This document shows positions 5,785-6,404 of a DNA stretch of 6,404 bases, one piece after another. A program made the translations under genes and the position numbers. Under the pieces are notes generated by a model that saw only the letters and a list, made by a program, of their open reading frames with translations, was not told the DNA's origin and did no database searches. The stretch is from Candidatus Moraniibacteriota bacterium (lineage in GTDB: Bacteria; Patescibacteriota; Minisyncoccia; Moranbacterales; UBA2206), in assembly GCA_026396205.1 (NCBI GenBank), contig JAPLXF010000081.1:1-6404 (forward strand), in the 5' to 3' direction. Within the stretch, counting starts at the first letter, position 1; each line of letters begins with the position of its first letter.

Positions 5785-6404
5785 GATTTCAAAAATTCCA
5801 AAGTTTCTTTGGCGCACTTCTCCCAGGAGAAGTTTTTTATTTGCTCAATTCCTTTGGCAATCAAATCTTCGCGCAAATTTTTGTCGGTTAAAACCAGTTG
5901 AATTTTTCGGGCTAAATCTTCGGCGTCTTCGCCCTTAAAGTAAAGACAAGCATTTCCGCCGACTTCTGGCAGGCTGGAATTGTCGGCTGAAATCACAGGA
6001 ACTTTAGCCACCATCGCTTCCAGAAGAGTTATGCCGAAACCGTCGTATAAAGACGGATAAACATAAACACCAGCTCCGCGATACAAGTGGCCCAAATCGT
6101 CAAATTTGAGCTTCCCGGGCATTACAATAGCCTCACTGCAAGGGCTTTGTAGGGCCAAATTTTGCGTTTCTTGGGCTAGCCAGGCTTTCCCGCCGGCCAA
6201 TACCAGCTTAAGGTTATCGAAGCTCAGCTCCGATTTTTTAAGTTTTTCAAAGGCGCGGATAAGCACTGCCAGATTTTTACGCGGTTGGATGCCTCCGACA
6301 TACAAAATGTAGGCTTTAGGCTTTAGGTTGTAGCTTTTTAGTGTGTTATTTATTTCTATGTCGGAGTAATTTTTTTGGAAAACTGCCGGATCAAAGCCGT
6401 GATA
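5781..6404 (-). CDS. Family 4 (GT-B fold) glycosyltransferase, C-terminal half (5' end beyond window)
   Basis: 207 codons are open from the right edge to a TAA at 5783-5781; no true start is in the window. A TTG at 6305 is internal, because the frame continues upstream with 'YHGFDPAVF' (1-9), a normal GT4 linker. The donor-binding domain is complete: 'LYVGGIQPRKNL' (34-45, with R42/K43 placed for phosphate contacts), 'LKLVLAGGK' (65-73), 'YPSLYDGFGITLLEAM' (116-131) and 'ISADNSSLPEVGGNACLYF' after it. The E-x7-E motif is present as D121-x7-E129. The 'NFSWEKCAKETLEFL' end is a normal C-terminal helix. This is the pattern of mannosyl- or rhamnosyl-type GT4 enzymes in polysaccharide clusters, but the sugar cannot be assigned. 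It converges on the plus-strand unit with a 4-base stop overlap and carries that unit's terminator within its coding sequence. Any partners lie to the right. Confidence 0.92.
   Translation of the reverse strand, partial: YHGFDPAVFQKNYSDIEINNTLKSYNLKPKAYILYVGGIQPRKNLAVLIRAFEKLKKSELSFDNLKLVLAGGKAWLAQETQNLALQSPCSEAIVMPGKLKFDDLGHLYRGAGVYVYPSLYDGFGITLLEAMVAKVPVISADNSSLPEVGGNACLYFKGEDAEDLARKIQLVLTDKNLREDLIAKGIEQIKNFSWEKCAKETLEFLKS
5816..5838 (+). terminator. Intrinsic terminator of the plus-strand unit, inside the convergent gene
   Basis: ACTTCTC (5816-5822), loop CCAG, GAGAAGT (5827-5833), with the T-run continuing to 5838 and then ATTT. This is a perfect 7-bp stem, only moderately GC-rich, with a six-T tract in the plus direction. 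It lies 32 bases after the stop of the four-helix protein gene. On the minus strand the same bases encode N-F-S-W-E-K of the convergent glycosyltransferase, and there is no T-run in that direction, so it would act one way only. Confidence 0.6.

Noticed and set aside
5790..5812. Minus-strand intrinsic terminator: stem CCAAAG-AAA-CTTTGG followed by AATTTTTG
   Set aside because: Transcription would end near 5791, before the TAA at 5783-5781, leaving an mRNA without a stop codon. The stem is short and A/T-rich and the bases are explained by codons for the C-terminal E-T-L-E-F-L.
5781..6305. A complete 174-residue protein starting at a TTG at 6305
   Set aside because: The frame is open from 6305 to the right edge and encodes normal GT4 linker sequence (YHGFDP...), so this is the end of a longer gene cut by the window.
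1..6404. Alternative genetic code (UGA read as glycine, as in Gracilibacteria/SR1)
   Set aside because: All genes are full length with no internal TGA, glycine is encoded by GGN, and tryptophan by TGG. Absence of TGA stops in six genes is not enough to suggest recoding.

Overview
The window reads as part of a cell-envelope / surface-polysaccharide region of a bacterium, most likely a member of the Candidate Phyla Radiation (Patescibacteria, Parcubacteria-like). That assignment is an inference. It rests on a DUF4012 membrane protein, a surface protein with 'D-x-K-x-Y-P-I' repeats of a kind I associate with CPR genomes, moderately AT-rich DNA, very tight gene packing and few Shine-Dalgarno sites. 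All genes read in the standard genetic code (five stops are TAA, one is TAG). I see no rRNA, tRNA, CRISPR or transposase gene.

Layout. On the minus strand, 2645 to 52 holds a two-gene unit: a family-4 (GT-B) glycosyltransferase followed by a DUF4012 protein, with a 10-base overlap or a 2-base gap depending on the DUF4012 start. From 2646 to 2839 is the only real intergenic region. It carries an 81-bp dispersed repeat built from two hairpins (the 'WIPACAGMT' type), a near-consensus plus-strand promoter, a possible minus-strand promoter sharing the same -35 bases, and a direct repeat. On the plus strand, 2840 to 5784 holds a tight three-gene unit: a polytopic GT-C type glycosyltransferase, a membrane-anchored extracytoplasmic protein with two copies of a short repeat and a single cysteine pair, and a small four-helix membrane protein. 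It appears to end at an intrinsic terminator at 5816-5838. At the right edge, 6404 to 5781 on the minus strand is the C-terminal half of a second GT4 glycosyltransferase, cut by the window. It converges on the plus unit with a 4-base overlap of stop codons.

How they may work together (inference): the cytoplasmic GT4 enzymes would add sugars to a nucleotide-sugar-fed lipid or glycan precursor. The GT-C enzyme would use a polyprenyl-phosphate-linked sugar outside the membrane. The DUF4012 protein and the repeat-bearing protein are anchored proteins facing the outside, and are candidate acceptors or scaffolds. The plus-strand trio, with its own promoter and terminator, is the best candidate for a discrete undescribed module. 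No member of the trio other than the GT-C enzyme can be given a biochemical role from sequence alone.
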